A stretch of DNA of 64,000 nucleotides from assembly GCA_963932145.1 (NCBI GenBank), contig OZ010573.1, forward strand, positions 23,794,765 to 23,858,764, in the 5' to 3' direction. The position numbers and the translations under genes were made by a program. Every line of letters starts with the position of its first letter. Positions within the stretch are counted from its first letter, which is position 1. The notes beneath the pieces are model-generated. The model was not told where the DNA came from. It worked only from the letters and a program-made list of their open reading frames with translations, and ran no database searches. Shown here piece by piece: positions 52,720 to 63,835 of the stretch. Origin of the DNA: Acanthosepion lycidas. Lineage: Eukaryota; Mollusca; Cephalopoda; Sepiida; Sepiidae.

Positions 52720-53300
52720 AGTAGAGGCAAAGATATAGACATATATTGAACAGATTAAGATAGAACAATAAATATGCATAGATAGATAGGAAGATAGATA
52801 GGTAGATAGATAGGAAGAGACTAAGATAGAGAGGCAGATATGAACAGTAGAAGGTAGATAGATGTAAACAGATTGGGATAGATAAATGTAAACAGCTTGA
52901 GATAGAGATAAATGTAAATGGCTTGAGACAGCTTGATAGATGTAAATAGCTTGAGATAGAACAGATACACAGATGTTAATGGACATAGATGTAAACAGCT
53001 CAAGAGAGATTTGAATCAACCAAGACAGATAGGTATAGTTTGATATAGGAAAGACAGATGAACAGATACAACGGAATTGGTAGGAGAGAAAAATGTAAAA
53101 AAAGTAAGATATATACATATGAACAGACTGGGATAGATGGATAGACAGATATGAACAGAGATAGATAATGAACAGGTATATATAGATGGTTAGATATAAA
53201 CAGAGATAGAGAGATATGAACAAAACAACATAGATTGGACAGATTTAAACAAAGATAGATAAATAGATAGAAATAAAAGTGAGGATAGAAAGACAAATGA
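52720..53300. repeat. GATA-type minisatellite
   Basis: Imperfect repeats of GATAGAT and 'gatgtaaacagcttgagata' units (about 20-30 bp). Minus frames reading YLSLYLS, 173 codons at the longest, are artefacts. Confidence 0.85.
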
Positions 53301-53559
53301 GAATAATTGAGAAGAGAAAAATAAGTTGAGAGATACCAAAAAGTACTCAGTAGATTTACATAAATCTTAATAGGTATTCAAGATGTTTTATACAAGTTGT
53401 GGCTATTTTTGATGCCCTGAACATATATATAAGATTTGCTTACTTATAAATGCCTATAAATATAAAATGTGTGAGTGTCAGAGCATACAAGCATGTGTTT
53501 ATGCACTCAGATGAGTGTGTCTGGCAATGTGTGTGTGCTTGAAAGCAGATGACTCATAC

Positions 53560-53625
53560 CTGTAGCCAACCTCTTCGCCCCACTACTCTTATCCCGACTC
53601 CCTTTTTCCAATCAGTAAACAGAAA
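53560..53625 (-). CDS. Candidate internal exon, unknown host protein
   Basis: A 66-nt minus-strand segment has a long polypyrimidine tract and acceptor (cccttttcctcatgttgcag) and a good donor (CAG|gtatgag). It encodes 22 residues ending in DWKKGVGIRVVGRRGWLQ, phase 0 at both ends. The pyrimidine tract is helped by the neighbouring polypurine block (complement), so the acceptor may be partly fortuitous. Family not recognised. Confidence 0.5.
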
Positions 53626-55179
53626 CTGCAACATGAGGAAAGGGGTAGGGGATGATGAGAGTGGGAGGTAAAAGATGAGACTCACAGAGAAGGAGGAGGA
53701 GAATGTTGGAATGTAAGGTGCTGGGGAGGGTGAGAGATAATGAAAGCTTGGAAGAGAGAGAAAGAAAGGAAAATGCAGAATGAGAGAGAGAGAAAGGTGA
53801 GAAGAGATGCAAAGGTAAGAAAGGTGTGGAAATAAAAGATGGCAGGTGCGTTGATTGGGAAAACACAAAGGAAGGAAAACTTTTAAAATAAAGAAGAAGA
53901 AGAAGAGGCAAGAAAAGGGAGTGCATGGAGGAGATAAAAAAGAGAAAAAGAAGAGTAATGAGGGAGAAAAAGGGACAACAAAGGTGTAAACAATGTAGAA
54001 ATGGCTGAGAAAGACGAGCGTAAGGAAGGCAGGAGAAAAGAAAAGAGAGAATGATTTAAAGAAAAAGAAAAGGCAAGAAAAAATTGAAAATTGTCTAGAT
54101 AAGGTTGCAGAGAGTAAGAAGAGAATGAAAAAGGAGTCAAAGAGGGGAAAGAGAAATAGGTGTGAGACACAAAGAAATAAGAGAGAGAGAGTAGTGGCAT
54201 AAAGAGAAAGAAGAGAGATATAATGGATACAGAGGGAAGAATGCCATGTAGAGGAAGAAGAAAAAGAAAAGTGTGATGTCAAGGAAGAAAAGAAAAAGGA
54301 GTAGGATGTTGTGGAGGAAAAAAAAGAGGAATGAAGTATAAAGGATGAAAAGAAAACGAGTGTGATGTACAGGGAAGAGTGAAATGTAAAGGAAGTATAG
54401 AGAGAAGTGAAATGGGAAGGAAGAAGAGAGCATGGGATGTCAATGAAGAGAAAGTGGAGAGCAAAATAGAGGGTGAGAATAGTAACATGAAAAGAGCAAA
54501 GTGCAAAGGAAGCAGAGTGAGGAGTGGAATGGAAAGGAATAAGAGAGAGTAGGATGTAAAGGAAGAAGAGATAGGAGTGTGATGATGAGGAAGAAAAGAA
54601 AGAGAGGAAGTGAAAGAAGAGAGCAATATAAAGAGTGAGATGTAAAGAGAGCAGAGGGTGGAGTGGAATGGAAAGGAAGAAGAGAAAGAGAAATTGGATA
54701 TAGAGGAAAAAAAGAGAAACATAAGAAGAACAGTAGTTGAGAATAGAATAAAGAAAGAAAGGAAAGTAGATAGAAAGGCTGAAAGAGTGGGGAGGATTTT
54801 CATGCAAGTGAAGACAAGGAAAAAAAAGAAAAAAAGTAAAGAGAAGAAAAGACAACATTCTTTATGTCTGCTTTTTCTCCCCCACCCTTAAAAAGCAACA
54901 AATAAAAACTTTAGAAGAAGAAGAAAGTGAGGAAAAAAGAGAAGAGTCAAAATTTGGCAAAAGAAATGATTGTAAAAACTTAAACCTAAAAGAGAAAATA
55001 TGAAAAGAAAGGAAGTAACATGTGAAAACTTCATAGAACTATGAGAGAAAAAAGTTTTAAGATATGAATATGGAAGACAAAAGAAAACAATGAAGATCCT
55101 GAAAAGAGGTGGGAAAGAAAGATGGACACTGATTAAGAAAAACGTCTGCAAGCTGAAGCTATTTTTTTTTTTTTTTTGT

Positions 55180-55920
55180 AACCATTTCACCCCAAACAAG
55201 GCGGGAAGCCACTAGGACGCAAGGGGTTACAGAAAATATAGAGCGAGATCAGATAGGAGTGATAGAAGAGAGTATGAGGAGAAGGGTAGTGGATAGATCA
55301 AGGCAACTGGAGATGTCGATTGACATTACACTTGAATAGCTGGAGATTATAGCTCTCAGGGAAACTGGAATAGGGAAGGGAGTTCTACAGGTGAGAGGTG
55401 CGAGACATGAAGCTATTAGAGTAGAAGAGACGGCTACATTTAGGAGTTTCGACAGCGAAAGGGTGAGAGCGGGATGCCAGCCTTGTAGGGTGCTTGAACT
55501 CATGAGGTCTGGGAACCAGCGAATGCAGCTCCTTGGAGCAATTACCATGAAAGTATTTGTAGAACAGACAGAGAGAGGTGACGACGCGTCTGTGAGAAAG
55601 TGACTGTAGACAAGACGCCAGGGCAAGGCCAATTATATTGCATATCCGCCTCTGGAGCTTATCAAGAACCCCGAGGCAAACAGAAGGGCCACCAGACCAT
55701 ATATGGCAGCAATACTCCATGCAAGGGCGAATTGTTGATTTGTAGGTCTGGAGGATCGATTCCGGGGAGAAAAATTTCCTGGCACGGCACAGGGAGCCAA
55801 CTTTCCTTGTGGTGGATGAGGCAATTGACTCAATGTATTTGTTCCATCACAGGTCAGCAGTCAACATGAGATCGAGCAGCTGCAGAGAGTTGCTCTCGAG
55901 AAGTTGAGCGTCAGACATTG
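55180..55920 (-). pseudogene. LINE fragment (YADD-type), best preserved C-terminus
   Basis: A 111-codon minus-strand frame (55720-55385) reads MEYCCHIWSGGPSVCLGVLD, 'KLQRRICNIIGLALASCLQS', 'CLFYKYFHGNCSKELHSLVP' and 'TRLASRSHPFAVETPKCSRL', and ends 'FMSRTSHLWNSLP'. This is the C-terminal region of a Jockey/CR1/I-group LINE, and its HLWNSLP end is widely conserved. The 3' region with 'cactaggacgcaaggggtta' precedes the tail. The sequence is richer in GC than the other copies and has fewer breaks, so it is probably a younger insertion. Confidence 0.85.
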
Positions 55921-56924
55921 TAATGGAGGGCAAGGAAGGGTCTCTGTGGTGATATTGATAAAGAATATGCAGAAAGTATAAAAGACTGCAAAATTGGAGC
56001 AAGCGATAAAAATATAGATTGAAACATGGAAATCTTGAAAGAACTGTAAGAATGCAAAGAGTTGAAAATGGGAAGGAGGATAAAAAAACAGAAACAATTT
56101 AACTACAATGCAAAAATTAGCATAAGAGCAAGGAAAACAGAGGAAACATGAAGAAGTAAAAAACGTGGGGAAGAGTAGAAAAAAAAGGAAAGAAAGGTGA
56201 AAGAGAGAATGACTGAGAAGGGAAAAGGTAACATCTAAGAAGAAGAGGAAGGTTTCTTAGTTAAAGGATAAGGAAAAGAAAAGGAAGAAAAACAAAAGTG
56301 AAAAGGCAAGAAGGGAAGAATAAAAAAAAAAGAAAGAAAAAAAAACTGAAGGAGGAAGACAAGGTAAAACAAAATGATATAACTGAAAGAAGAAGAAGAA
56401 GAAGAGGCGAGGCAATCAAAACCAGAAAAAGACAGATAAAAATGAAAAGAATAGGACATGAAATAATAAATAGAGAAATGAAAAAGAAGTAAAAAAAATG
56501 GGTTAATGGAAGATAAAAAACAGAGAGAGATAGGGGCAGGTAAAAAAAATCAGAAAGAAAGATAGAAAAAAAGAATGAAAGGCTGAAGAGAAAAGAGAGC
56601 AAGAAAAAGAATCAAAGAAATAAAAGAGAAAAAAGATGATATGAGGAACAAGAAAAACTATGGATGATAGGGTGAAGAAGAATTGAAAAAGGAAAAGAAT
56701 AAAATTATTGAAAGAAGATGAAGGAATAAAATGAGAAAGACAAAAAAGAATTAAAGAGAGAGGAGAAAATGAAGTAAGGGAAAGTGAGAGGATAGACTAG
56801 AAAGAAAGAGAAAACAAGTGAGAACAAGTGAGATGAGGGAATAGAAATAGGTAGAAAGAAAAATGAAAGGAGAATAGGAGTTGATAGAAGAAAGAGAATA
56901 AGCAATGAAGGAAGAAAAAGAGAA

Positions 56925-57060
56925 TAAAAGATAAAGTAAGAAAGAGAGAATAAGTGATGAAGGAAGAAAGAGAGAATAAGTGATGAAGGAAGAAAGAGAG
57001 AATAAGTGATGAAGGAAGAAAGAGAGAAAATAAGAGATAAAGGAAGAAAGAGTGAACAAT
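56925..57060. repeat. 26-bp tandem repeat in purine block
   Basis: GAGAGAATAAGTGATGAAGG plus AAGAAA is repeated three times exactly and flanked by looser relatives from 56880 to 57210. Confidence 0.85.
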
Positions 57061-58424
57061 GAGAGGGAAAATAGAAGATGATAGCAAAATTACAGAGAGC
57101 ATAAGACATGAAGGAAGAAGGAATAAGAGATGAAGGGAGAAAGAGAGAGAATAAGAGATGAAGGAAGAAGAGAGAATAAGAGATGAAGAAAGAAGAGAGA
57201 ATAAGAGATTAAGGAAAAACAGGACAATGAGATGGAAAACAGGAGATGAGAGGAAAATTAGAGAGTGAATAAGAGATGAGAGAAGAAAGAAGGAAGAAAC
57301 AGGGAGAATAAAAGATAAAGGAAAAGAGAGAGCATAAAAAATGAAGAAAAAAGAGAGAGAATAAATGAAGGAAGAAAAAGTGAGAATAAGAGATTAAGGA
57401 AGAAAGTGAGTGGATAATGAGAGTAAGAATTGGAGATGAGAGGCAAATTAGAGAGAATAAGAGATGAGTGAAGAGAGTAAGAACAATGAGAAGGTGTAAA
57501 AGAGATTAGTGGGATTTTAGACAGAATAAAAGATAAGTAAGAGAGAACAATGAGAGGGAGTATAGTAGAGGAGATGAAAAAGAGAGACAAAATTAGAGAA
57601 AGGAGGAGGAAAAAAGGAGATGAGAGAAAAATTAGAGATGAATAAAGAGAAAGAGAGAATGAGAACAAGAATAAGAGGGAGAGGAAAATAAGAGGGAGAA
57701 TAGAAGAAAAAGAGAGATAAAAAGAGGAGAAGAACAGGCAAGTAGAAAGAGGAGAAGAATAGGAGAGGACAAAGCGAGAGGAAGAGAAGAAGAGAGGAAG
57801 AGAAGAAAAAAGAGAGAGGAAGAGAAGGAGAATAGGAGAGAAGAAAAGAGAAAGATGAGAAGAAGAATAGGAAAATGAGAGGGAGAATAGGAGAAAAAGA
57901 GAGATAAAAGGAGGGAGAACAGGCAAGTAGAAAGAGAAGAAGAATAGGAGAGGAGAAAGAGAGAGGAAGAGAAGAAAGAGGAGGAGAGAGGAAGAGAAGA
58001 AAGAGGAGGAGAGAGGAAGAGAAGAAAAAAGAGAAAGAGAAGAAAAAAGAGAGAGAAAGAGAAGAAAAAAGAGAGAGGAAGAGAAGGAGAATAGGAGAGA
58101 AGAAAATGAATATGAGGAGAAGAATAGGAAAATGAGAGGGAGAAAAGGTAGAGGAAAATGAGAGGGAGAATAGGAGAAAAGAGAGATAAAATGAGAAGGA
58201 GAATAAGAAAGAGAGAGAAAATGAAAAGTAGAATAGGAGAGAAGAGAGAGGGGAACAATGAGAATATGAATAGAGAACGAGAGGAAAATGAGAAGAAGAA
58301 TAGAAGATACAGGAATCGAGGGTGTGATTTGGAGATAGAAGAACAGAAGAAACTGAAGATGGGTTTTCTGCTGAAAAAGTATGGATGCTATTGGAGTAAA
58401 AGGCGATGATGCAAATTGTTAGAG

Positions 58425-58854
58425 TTGAAAAGTAGACGGTAGATAGGCCAACAGGCACGTAGGTAAGTCGTCAGAGGTGTGTGGTGAAAGAGTATCTGAG
58501 TAGGTGTCCGTGTCGTAAAAGCAAAAGAACCTGAAGAAGGATGCATGCATCTTTTGAGTTTGACTGTTGTCACTTTCACCGATTCTGCTGCAGCCGCTTC
58601 AGATGATATCAAGGTATGATGAGTCAACACTTGTTCATCCGCCCTCCCTCCGCACCCCGGTGCGTGCGTGCTCGTATGAGCGTGCTTGTTTGCCGCCGCC
58701 GCCACCACCACCACCACCACCACCACCAATCCGCTGCCCACTCGCGGGAGGAGAAGACCGTCGAGGAAAATACGGGAAAAGGCTGAGACGGAACAAAATG
58801 AAGGTAGGTAAGTTTGTAGGTAGGTAGAAAGAAAACGCGCGCGCGCGCACGCGC

Positions 58855-58914
<60 letters not shown>

Positions 58915-59175
58915 TCGGGTTAGCTGTGAGGGTAGGGGTGTGGAAGTGCGTTCAGAGGCAAGAAAGCGTAGAATGATGAGCCGAGAGGAATAGGAATCGT
59001 GGACGAGGTGTATCGAGAATACAAAAGACGTCAAAGCAAAAACAAAAACAAAAAAAAAATGCAATCACTCACAAGAAGTAAGGCGATGGATGACAGGTAG
59101 CAGGACACTAGAGCGGGGCAAAATGTCGGATGTGGGATGCAAAGACGGAATTGGTAAGTAGTAGAGGAAAAAGGA
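58425..59175. promoter_or_regulatory. GC- and CpG-rich island, candidate promoter
   Basis: This is the only patch of the window with many CpG dinucleotides outside repeats, for example 58640-58780 ('ccgcaccccggtgcgtgcgt', 'ccgccgccgccaccacc'). It lies upstream of the minus-strand candidate exons and would suit the start of that gene. A plus-strand segment ending in GATGATATCAAG|gtatga at 58614 also has the look of a first exon, so direction is open. No TATA or CCAAT box stands out. Confidence 0.35.
58837..58913. repeat. (CG)n(GT)n alternating purine-pyrimidine tract
   Basis: About 8 CG-type units pass into about 27 GT units. It lies within the CpG-rich patch. Confidence 0.95.
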
Positions 59176-59261
59176 ATTATTTGAAGGGGCAGGGTTGACG
59201 AAATCGCAGTTACAAGAAAGAATATAAAAACGAAAAAACTTTTACTTCTTAGCAAAAAAAT

Positions 59262-59800
59262 ATTAGGTACCGTATATATTCGAGTACAATACATATTTTT
59301 AGGATCAGTTTTTCACGCAAAAAAAAAAAAAAAAAAAAAGAAAGAAAGAAAGAAGCCATTAGTCGCACTATACTCAGCTAATTAATTTGAAGAGAAAAAA
59401 AAAACTCATGCATTTTCGGTGAACGGTTGCACAAGTATTTTTTTTCTGGATAGGTTAAAATCTTAAAATTCATGCTAAGAAAAAAAAGCCAGGGATCGCA
59501 TTACACACAGGTAATCATTTTGAAGTGGTTAAAAATCATACATTTTCAGTGACCGGTTGCACAGGTACTTTTTTTTCTAGATGGGTTAAAAACTTAAAAT
59601 TCATGCAAAAAAAAAAAAAAAAAGGAAACCTGGGGTCGCACTACACATAGGTAATTATTTTTAAGAGGTTAAAAATCATGCATTTTCAGTGACCAGTTGC
59701 ACAGGTACATTTTTCTGGGTGGGTTAAAAACTTAAAATTCATGCCCCCCCCCAAAAAAAAAACAGGAGTCACACTATGAGTAATCTACGGTAATAATAAT
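59262..59800. repeat. Tandem repeat (~125 bp, four units) inside a probable MITE
   Basis: 'catgcattttcagtgacc' and 'ggttgcacaggtactttttt' plus 'gggttaaaaacttaaaattc' recur at about 59405, 59535, 59670. The block starts near 'accgtatatattcgagtac' and ends with 'taatctacggtaataat', which look like inverted ends of a TACCGTA-type MITE like that at 23069-23684. The repeats are therefore likely expanded inside a DNA transposon. Confidence 0.65.
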
Positions 59801-59809
59801 TGACAGAAC

Positions 59810-60605
59810 TAACGGAAAAATAAAGGATTAAAATGACGGAAATGTCTTCCTGGTTTTAGTGCCATTCCATCATTGAGTTGGTCCGTAGTTGACGGCGAAT
59901 TGAAGAAGGGAAAGAAACACCCAATCCATGATAATTTCTGACGACGGAAATAACGGAAATAAAGAGTTTATGATGGTTCTTTGCAGGTGATTCTTGGAAT
60001 GAATCGCAGTATTAAATTAAGTGTAACAATATTAACTTGTTAATTAAGTAGTCATCAACGAAGTAAAGTGGGGCGATATTTGATGAGGATTATAAAAGGA
60101 TAATATTTGATGAGGATTAAGGAGTTAATATTTGGGGAGAGGTATGCATAAATTAACCGTGGGTCACATAAAAAAATCGATAGAAAATTTCAACAACCTC
60201 AAAATAAATTAATTTAACATTTATAATAATTATTCATTTACAAAGCATAAGAATAGCTATCGTTTATCATGCTAATAATACAACCTCTCAAAAATAACAA
60301 GCAAAAATGAGAACAAGATAACAAAACTAGAATATTAGATTACCAGTTCATTACGGGAGTTGACAGTTTGTTGAAGAGGGATATTTTCTTCTGTTGAATG
60401 GAGATATATATTTAGAGTGTATATGCGACACGTGGTTCGCTTGAGGGCGAAGAAGCCTCCTCGAAAGGGAAACGAGGCATGTCCTTTCACAACGGAATTT
60501 TGTGCGTAAAGAGAGAGAGAGAAATAGAAGGGAGAGAGTCTTCACCATTTTCTTTTATAGTGTTTTATAGAACGTCACCTAACGAGGGATAGGAAAAGTC
60601 CCCTG
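59810..60605. other. Unassigned; 60340-60560 moderately GC-balanced
   Basis: A 65-codon minus frame (60548-60351) and an overlapping alternative frame (containing 'HASFPFRGGFFALKRTTC') cover 60340-60560. Because the flanking repeat at 60614 is shared with 685-745, this may be part of an unrecognised retroelement. Confidence 0.3.
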
Positions 60606-60613
60606 GCAAAATA

Positions 60614-60720
60614 AGTTCACCTATCGTCCGGTTCACACTCTTCCCGGTCTTTCGAACAGGAGTAGAGGTTTATCCATTGTTTCCTGTTTAGTATTGGGTT
60701 TCCGGTTCCTTCCAAAGCCT
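60614..60720 (+). repeat. Dispersed repeat shared with 685-793
   Basis: 'ttcacctatcgtccggttca', 'cttcccggtctttcgaacag' and 'ttgtttcctgtttagtattg' align with 685-780. Confidence 0.6.
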
Positions 60721-61021
60721 ACTTCAACTCTATACCCCTAACGCTTGTTCTACACTACGCTAATACACACAGAAACACCCTACCTTGAGTAGCTCTTGAA
60801 CCTTACATGGGGTTAACATTATGAAAAAAAAAACAAAAACAAGGTGGGGAAGTCCCACAACTGAAGGACAAATCACTAATGATATTAAAGCAAAGGAGGA
60901 GAAAGAAAAACATTGAATTCTGGAGATGGGTCAATCGATTTGAAATTGAGGGCAATGAAATCTTGGTTTGCTTATATGGCAAATATAACGAACTAAATTT
61001 TAAATTAATTTTTTTGTTCAC

Positions 61022-61315
61022 CACTGCAGTAGCCAGGTATTGAACTCACAACTCTTTGGGTCAAGTCACCGGATCCAACCAACGCTTTTATCCACTATGC
61101 CATGTGTCCTTGAACAAAAACCATGCCGATTTCATTTAAAGAAAGAGAACTGATATATCTGGAAGAGGCATGGTACGTGGAACTAGAACAATCTACCCTG
61201 GGAAATAAAGGGCTCTGTTCGAAATTCCCATCACGTGAAGAAGGCCGGAGCGTACAACGGCCGAAAAGTTGTGAATATAACATTAAACATGAGGACAACA
61301 TCCCATAAATATAGA
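61022..61315 (+). mobile_element. tRNA-headed element with inverted head
   Basis: The tail and body (61120-61315) are in plus orientation: GTGGAACTAGAACAATCTAC (body) and GAAGAAGGCCGGAGCGTACA then ACGGCCGAAAAG (tail). The tRNA-like head (61022-61112) is inverted: its B and A boxes read on the minus strand (GAGTTCAATACC; TGGCATAGTGG). In this copy the hairpin between CTGAAGA-like and GAAA is a perfect 5-bp stem, GGCCG (61243-61247) with CGGCC (61258-61262), although the first C of CTGAAGA is G. Confidence 0.7.
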
Positions 61316-61329
61316 CAGATCTTGAACTC

Positions 61330-62010
61330 TTCTTCCATGCCGTGTCCCTTTAGGACATGGACGATGATGGCTCTCTGTAACTTTCTATCCTTTTTAGCTC
61401 CTAGGTATGATTTGTTTTTTTTACCACTCCTCTTATTTCATGTTCTGTGATCCATTTACGCATGCTTCTTCAGTAGGCTACTATTTTCCTCTACTCCTCA
61501 TGCCTTCAATATGTCCTTTGAGTGACAAATTCTCCAACCCGTCTTTCCTTATTATATATCTTAGAAATTTCAACCTTTTCTAGTTCTAAGTATAAATGTC
61601 CTTTTGCTTCTTTTTTCTTAAAACTTCCTACTTATTTGCTCAATCCATGGCATTCTCAGCATCCTTCTGTAGAACCACATTTTTGTTGCCTCAAGTCTCT
61701 TCTTCATCTATGAGGAGATTGTCCCGCATTCACTGCCATATAGGAGGACTGATATTACATAACAGTTCAGCACTATTTTCTTTGTTTGGAAGGTATCTTT
61801 CATTATTCCAATGTACCTTCAAATTTCCATGTCCCATTTTCCATCCTCTGTTAAAACACTTCCCTTTTCGTACTTGTTTGATTTTGGCATCTCTAATTTA
61901 GGGTTTGTATCTTGGGATGATCCCTTTGCTGAAATGCATACATTCTCTCTTCTTACAATTGATAGTCCTTCCTTCTCACTTTTCTTTATTACATTTACTA
62001 CTCATGGCAA
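61330..62010 (-). mobile_element. RTE-like LINE fragment
   Basis: 'catgccgtgtccctttagga', 'tgatggctctctgtaacttt', 'ctccaacccgtctttcctta' and 'catccttctgtagaaccaca' match 5840-6180 and 6630-6980 in order and orientation. The part 61640-62000 extends towards the RT domain. No long frame survives. Confidence 0.75.
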
Positions 62011-62244
62011 CTCGCAACTTGAACACACCTGCACAAAAATGTTATTTGACAAAACATCACAAAAACAACCTATGTTCTTTTGATGTCTTTACGAAAATTG
62101 CATTCTCAATAAATTTATACCATATACGAGTAAGCCCCATTATAGTCTCTCACACTATTACACTGTGTATTCAATCCTCATTGGGAACTGTACACATCTG
62201 GTTTTGTCTCAATCTAAGCTAAGATTAGCAAATACAACATGTTT

Positions 62245-62575
62245 GGTTTGGTTTGTTTTGTTTTACAGCGTAACAACCTAAATGGGTTAATGCTGACAAG
62301 ATTTTTATTTCTGGTAATATTTTTTTCAAAAACAGTATTGCTGGTAATAATTTTTTATAAAAATGTATTGCTGGTATTAAAACCTATTTTTACACTTTCA
62401 TAGTGTTGGGGGTTAACTATTTGCCCATAGCTGGGACCCTAACAGGTGCTACTACCCCAAGTCAGGGTGGACCTGGAAACACCAGCAATTAAGAAGTGGT
62501 TCCACACTCCTCAAAACCTCCTGATCAGAGGCCTTGCTGTTGATTGCAGTTTATCATCTTACTCAGGATGTGCAA
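62245..62575 (+). repeat. VNTR-bearing repeat family, three-unit copy
   Basis: Start 'ttggtttgttttgttttaca'; three units of 'attgctggtaatattttttt' type; constant part 'aactatttgcccatagctgg' to 'cagcaattaagaagtggttc'; final 'gcagtttatcatcttactca' unit. See 21025-22065 for the expanded copy. Confidence 0.8.
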
Positions 62576-62599
62576 CATGTTTGTTTGAACAGAGTAATG

Positions 62600-63552
62600 A
62601 TCAGTAAGCAAGTGAATCAAATGTTTACATTTGCAGCAAATTCAATCAAGATGATCAAAGGCTTGCAGTTAATTTCTTCTCTGAATGGGCTCTAACAGCT
62701 CAATGAGGAAAAAACTGGTTTGTAACTTTCAATACCTCAAAAACCAAGTGAGCATTGTTTCATCATCACCAAACAGACTCTCAACAAGGCTACACGTTTT
62801 GAAAATATATTGGGTCTCAAGTTCATTGTAGATTTCAAATGGAACTCGTACATACAATCCATTGCCAAAGATGCTAGAAAAATAGTCAGCTCTTTCAAAT
62901 GCTCCAAAAAGTACCTGACTCCTTTTGACATGCGTTATCTTTATAAGAGTTAGATTAGACTGAAAAAATATCTGGGTTGGTGCTGCTCAGTCCAAAACTT
63001 TCCAGTCTTAAAAAGAGTTCAAAGCTATTTACACAGTGTTACAATCTCTTTCCTGCAGACATAATGTTGCAAGAGGATGCAATGTTATTGGTACTGACCT
63101 GGCATCTTGGCTTCAGTTACTTTCCCACTGCCACAATGTGGCATCCCTGTGCCTTTTCTGTAAATACTTTCATGGTAACTGTTTTGATGAATTTTCAACC
63201 ACGATACCTAGAATTTATGAATTAAACACAGTACTAGATTGGTGATGAAGTCTTTTCAATTTACAGTTGAATTGGCTAGATGCAACCATAAGTCCTATAC
63301 CAACAGTTTCTTTTCTCACACTTCTTGCTTGTGGAACTCTCTTCCAGGTTCATGTTTTCCAGCCAACATTGATCTTCAAAAATTTAAATGCAATGTCAAT
63401 TGCTAGCTACTGTTTTTTTTAATCACTCTTCTTTTATTGTTCTCATTCCTTAATAATGTTCATCTTTTCCTTATTCTTTCATACTCAGTAACCCCTTGTA
63501 TGTCAGTTACTTTAATGCCTTGCTTTGGATGAATTGATTAAAAAAAAAAAGT
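62600..63552 (+). pseudogene. LINE fragment (YADD-type), RT end to 3' tail
   Basis: Blocks in order, in changing frames: 'NILGLKFIVDFKWNSYIQSI' and 'AKDARKIVSSFKCSKKYLTP' (62810-62930), 'MRYLYKS', 'NVASLCLFCKYFHGNCFDEF' (63130-63195), 'LARCNHKSYTNSFFSHTS' and 'CLWNSLPGSCFPANIDLQKF' (63270-63380), followed by the standard tail and a poly-A run at 63540-63551. It is the longest 3' segment of this family in the window. Confidence 0.8.
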
Positions 63553-63559
63553 TCACTAT

Positions 63560-63835
63560 GTGTTCCACCAGTTCAGACTTTACAGCTAGAGCTCACCGTG
63601 TTACTTCCACTGAATCGAATCACGCTCATTTCCTCCATATTCCATTTGTAAAGAGGAAGTTTCACTCAGCTTTTTTTCAAGACCAACCACTTTGTCAAAT
63701 AAACTCCTGCATGGTTGCTTCCCTGAACAGTACAATTTTAACCAAGTCATGGGTGAATATTTATCTATCCTCCTTTACTTTCTACCACCCACTCCTTCAT
63801 TCATATCACACCTCATTCAGTAAATTTCTATTTTG
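63560..63835 (+). pseudogene. C-terminal fragment of another Jockey-like LINE
   Basis: A 103-codon frame contains ARAHRVTSTESNHAHFLHIP and 'KRKFHSAFFQDQ'; after a frameshift come 'LWN.LP'-like and 'NSTILTKSWVNIYLSSF' blocks. This matches the general 'R.h.......FF.Rt..lWN.LP........F...v...l' end of Jockey/CR1-type LINEs. It differs from the YADD-type LINE directly upstream. Confidence 0.55.

Larger units (their letters stand above)
53630..58420. repeat. Second long purine-biased block
   Basis: For about 4.8 kb the plus strand is almost entirely A and G (GAGA, GAAGA, GGAGA words), broken by the LINE at 55180-55920. It generates minus-strand frames of up to 434 codons rich in S, F and L (53554-54858 and 57517-58458), which are composition artefacts. 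Confidence 0.9.

Noticed and set aside
52702-53223. 173-codon minus-strand frame rich in Y, L, S
   Set aside because: Translation of GATA-type repeats, with no protein family likeness.
53554-54858. 434-codon minus-strand open frame rich in S, F, L
   Set aside because: It is the complement of the polypurine block; pyrimidine-rich strands rarely contain stops. Only its last 22 codons form a credible exon candidate (53560-53625).
57258-58458. Long minus-strand frames (222, 313 and 208 codons)
   Set aside because: Same composition artefact of the second polypurine block. A segment at 58319-58378 has a good acceptor but only a weak donor, so I did not annotate it as an exon.
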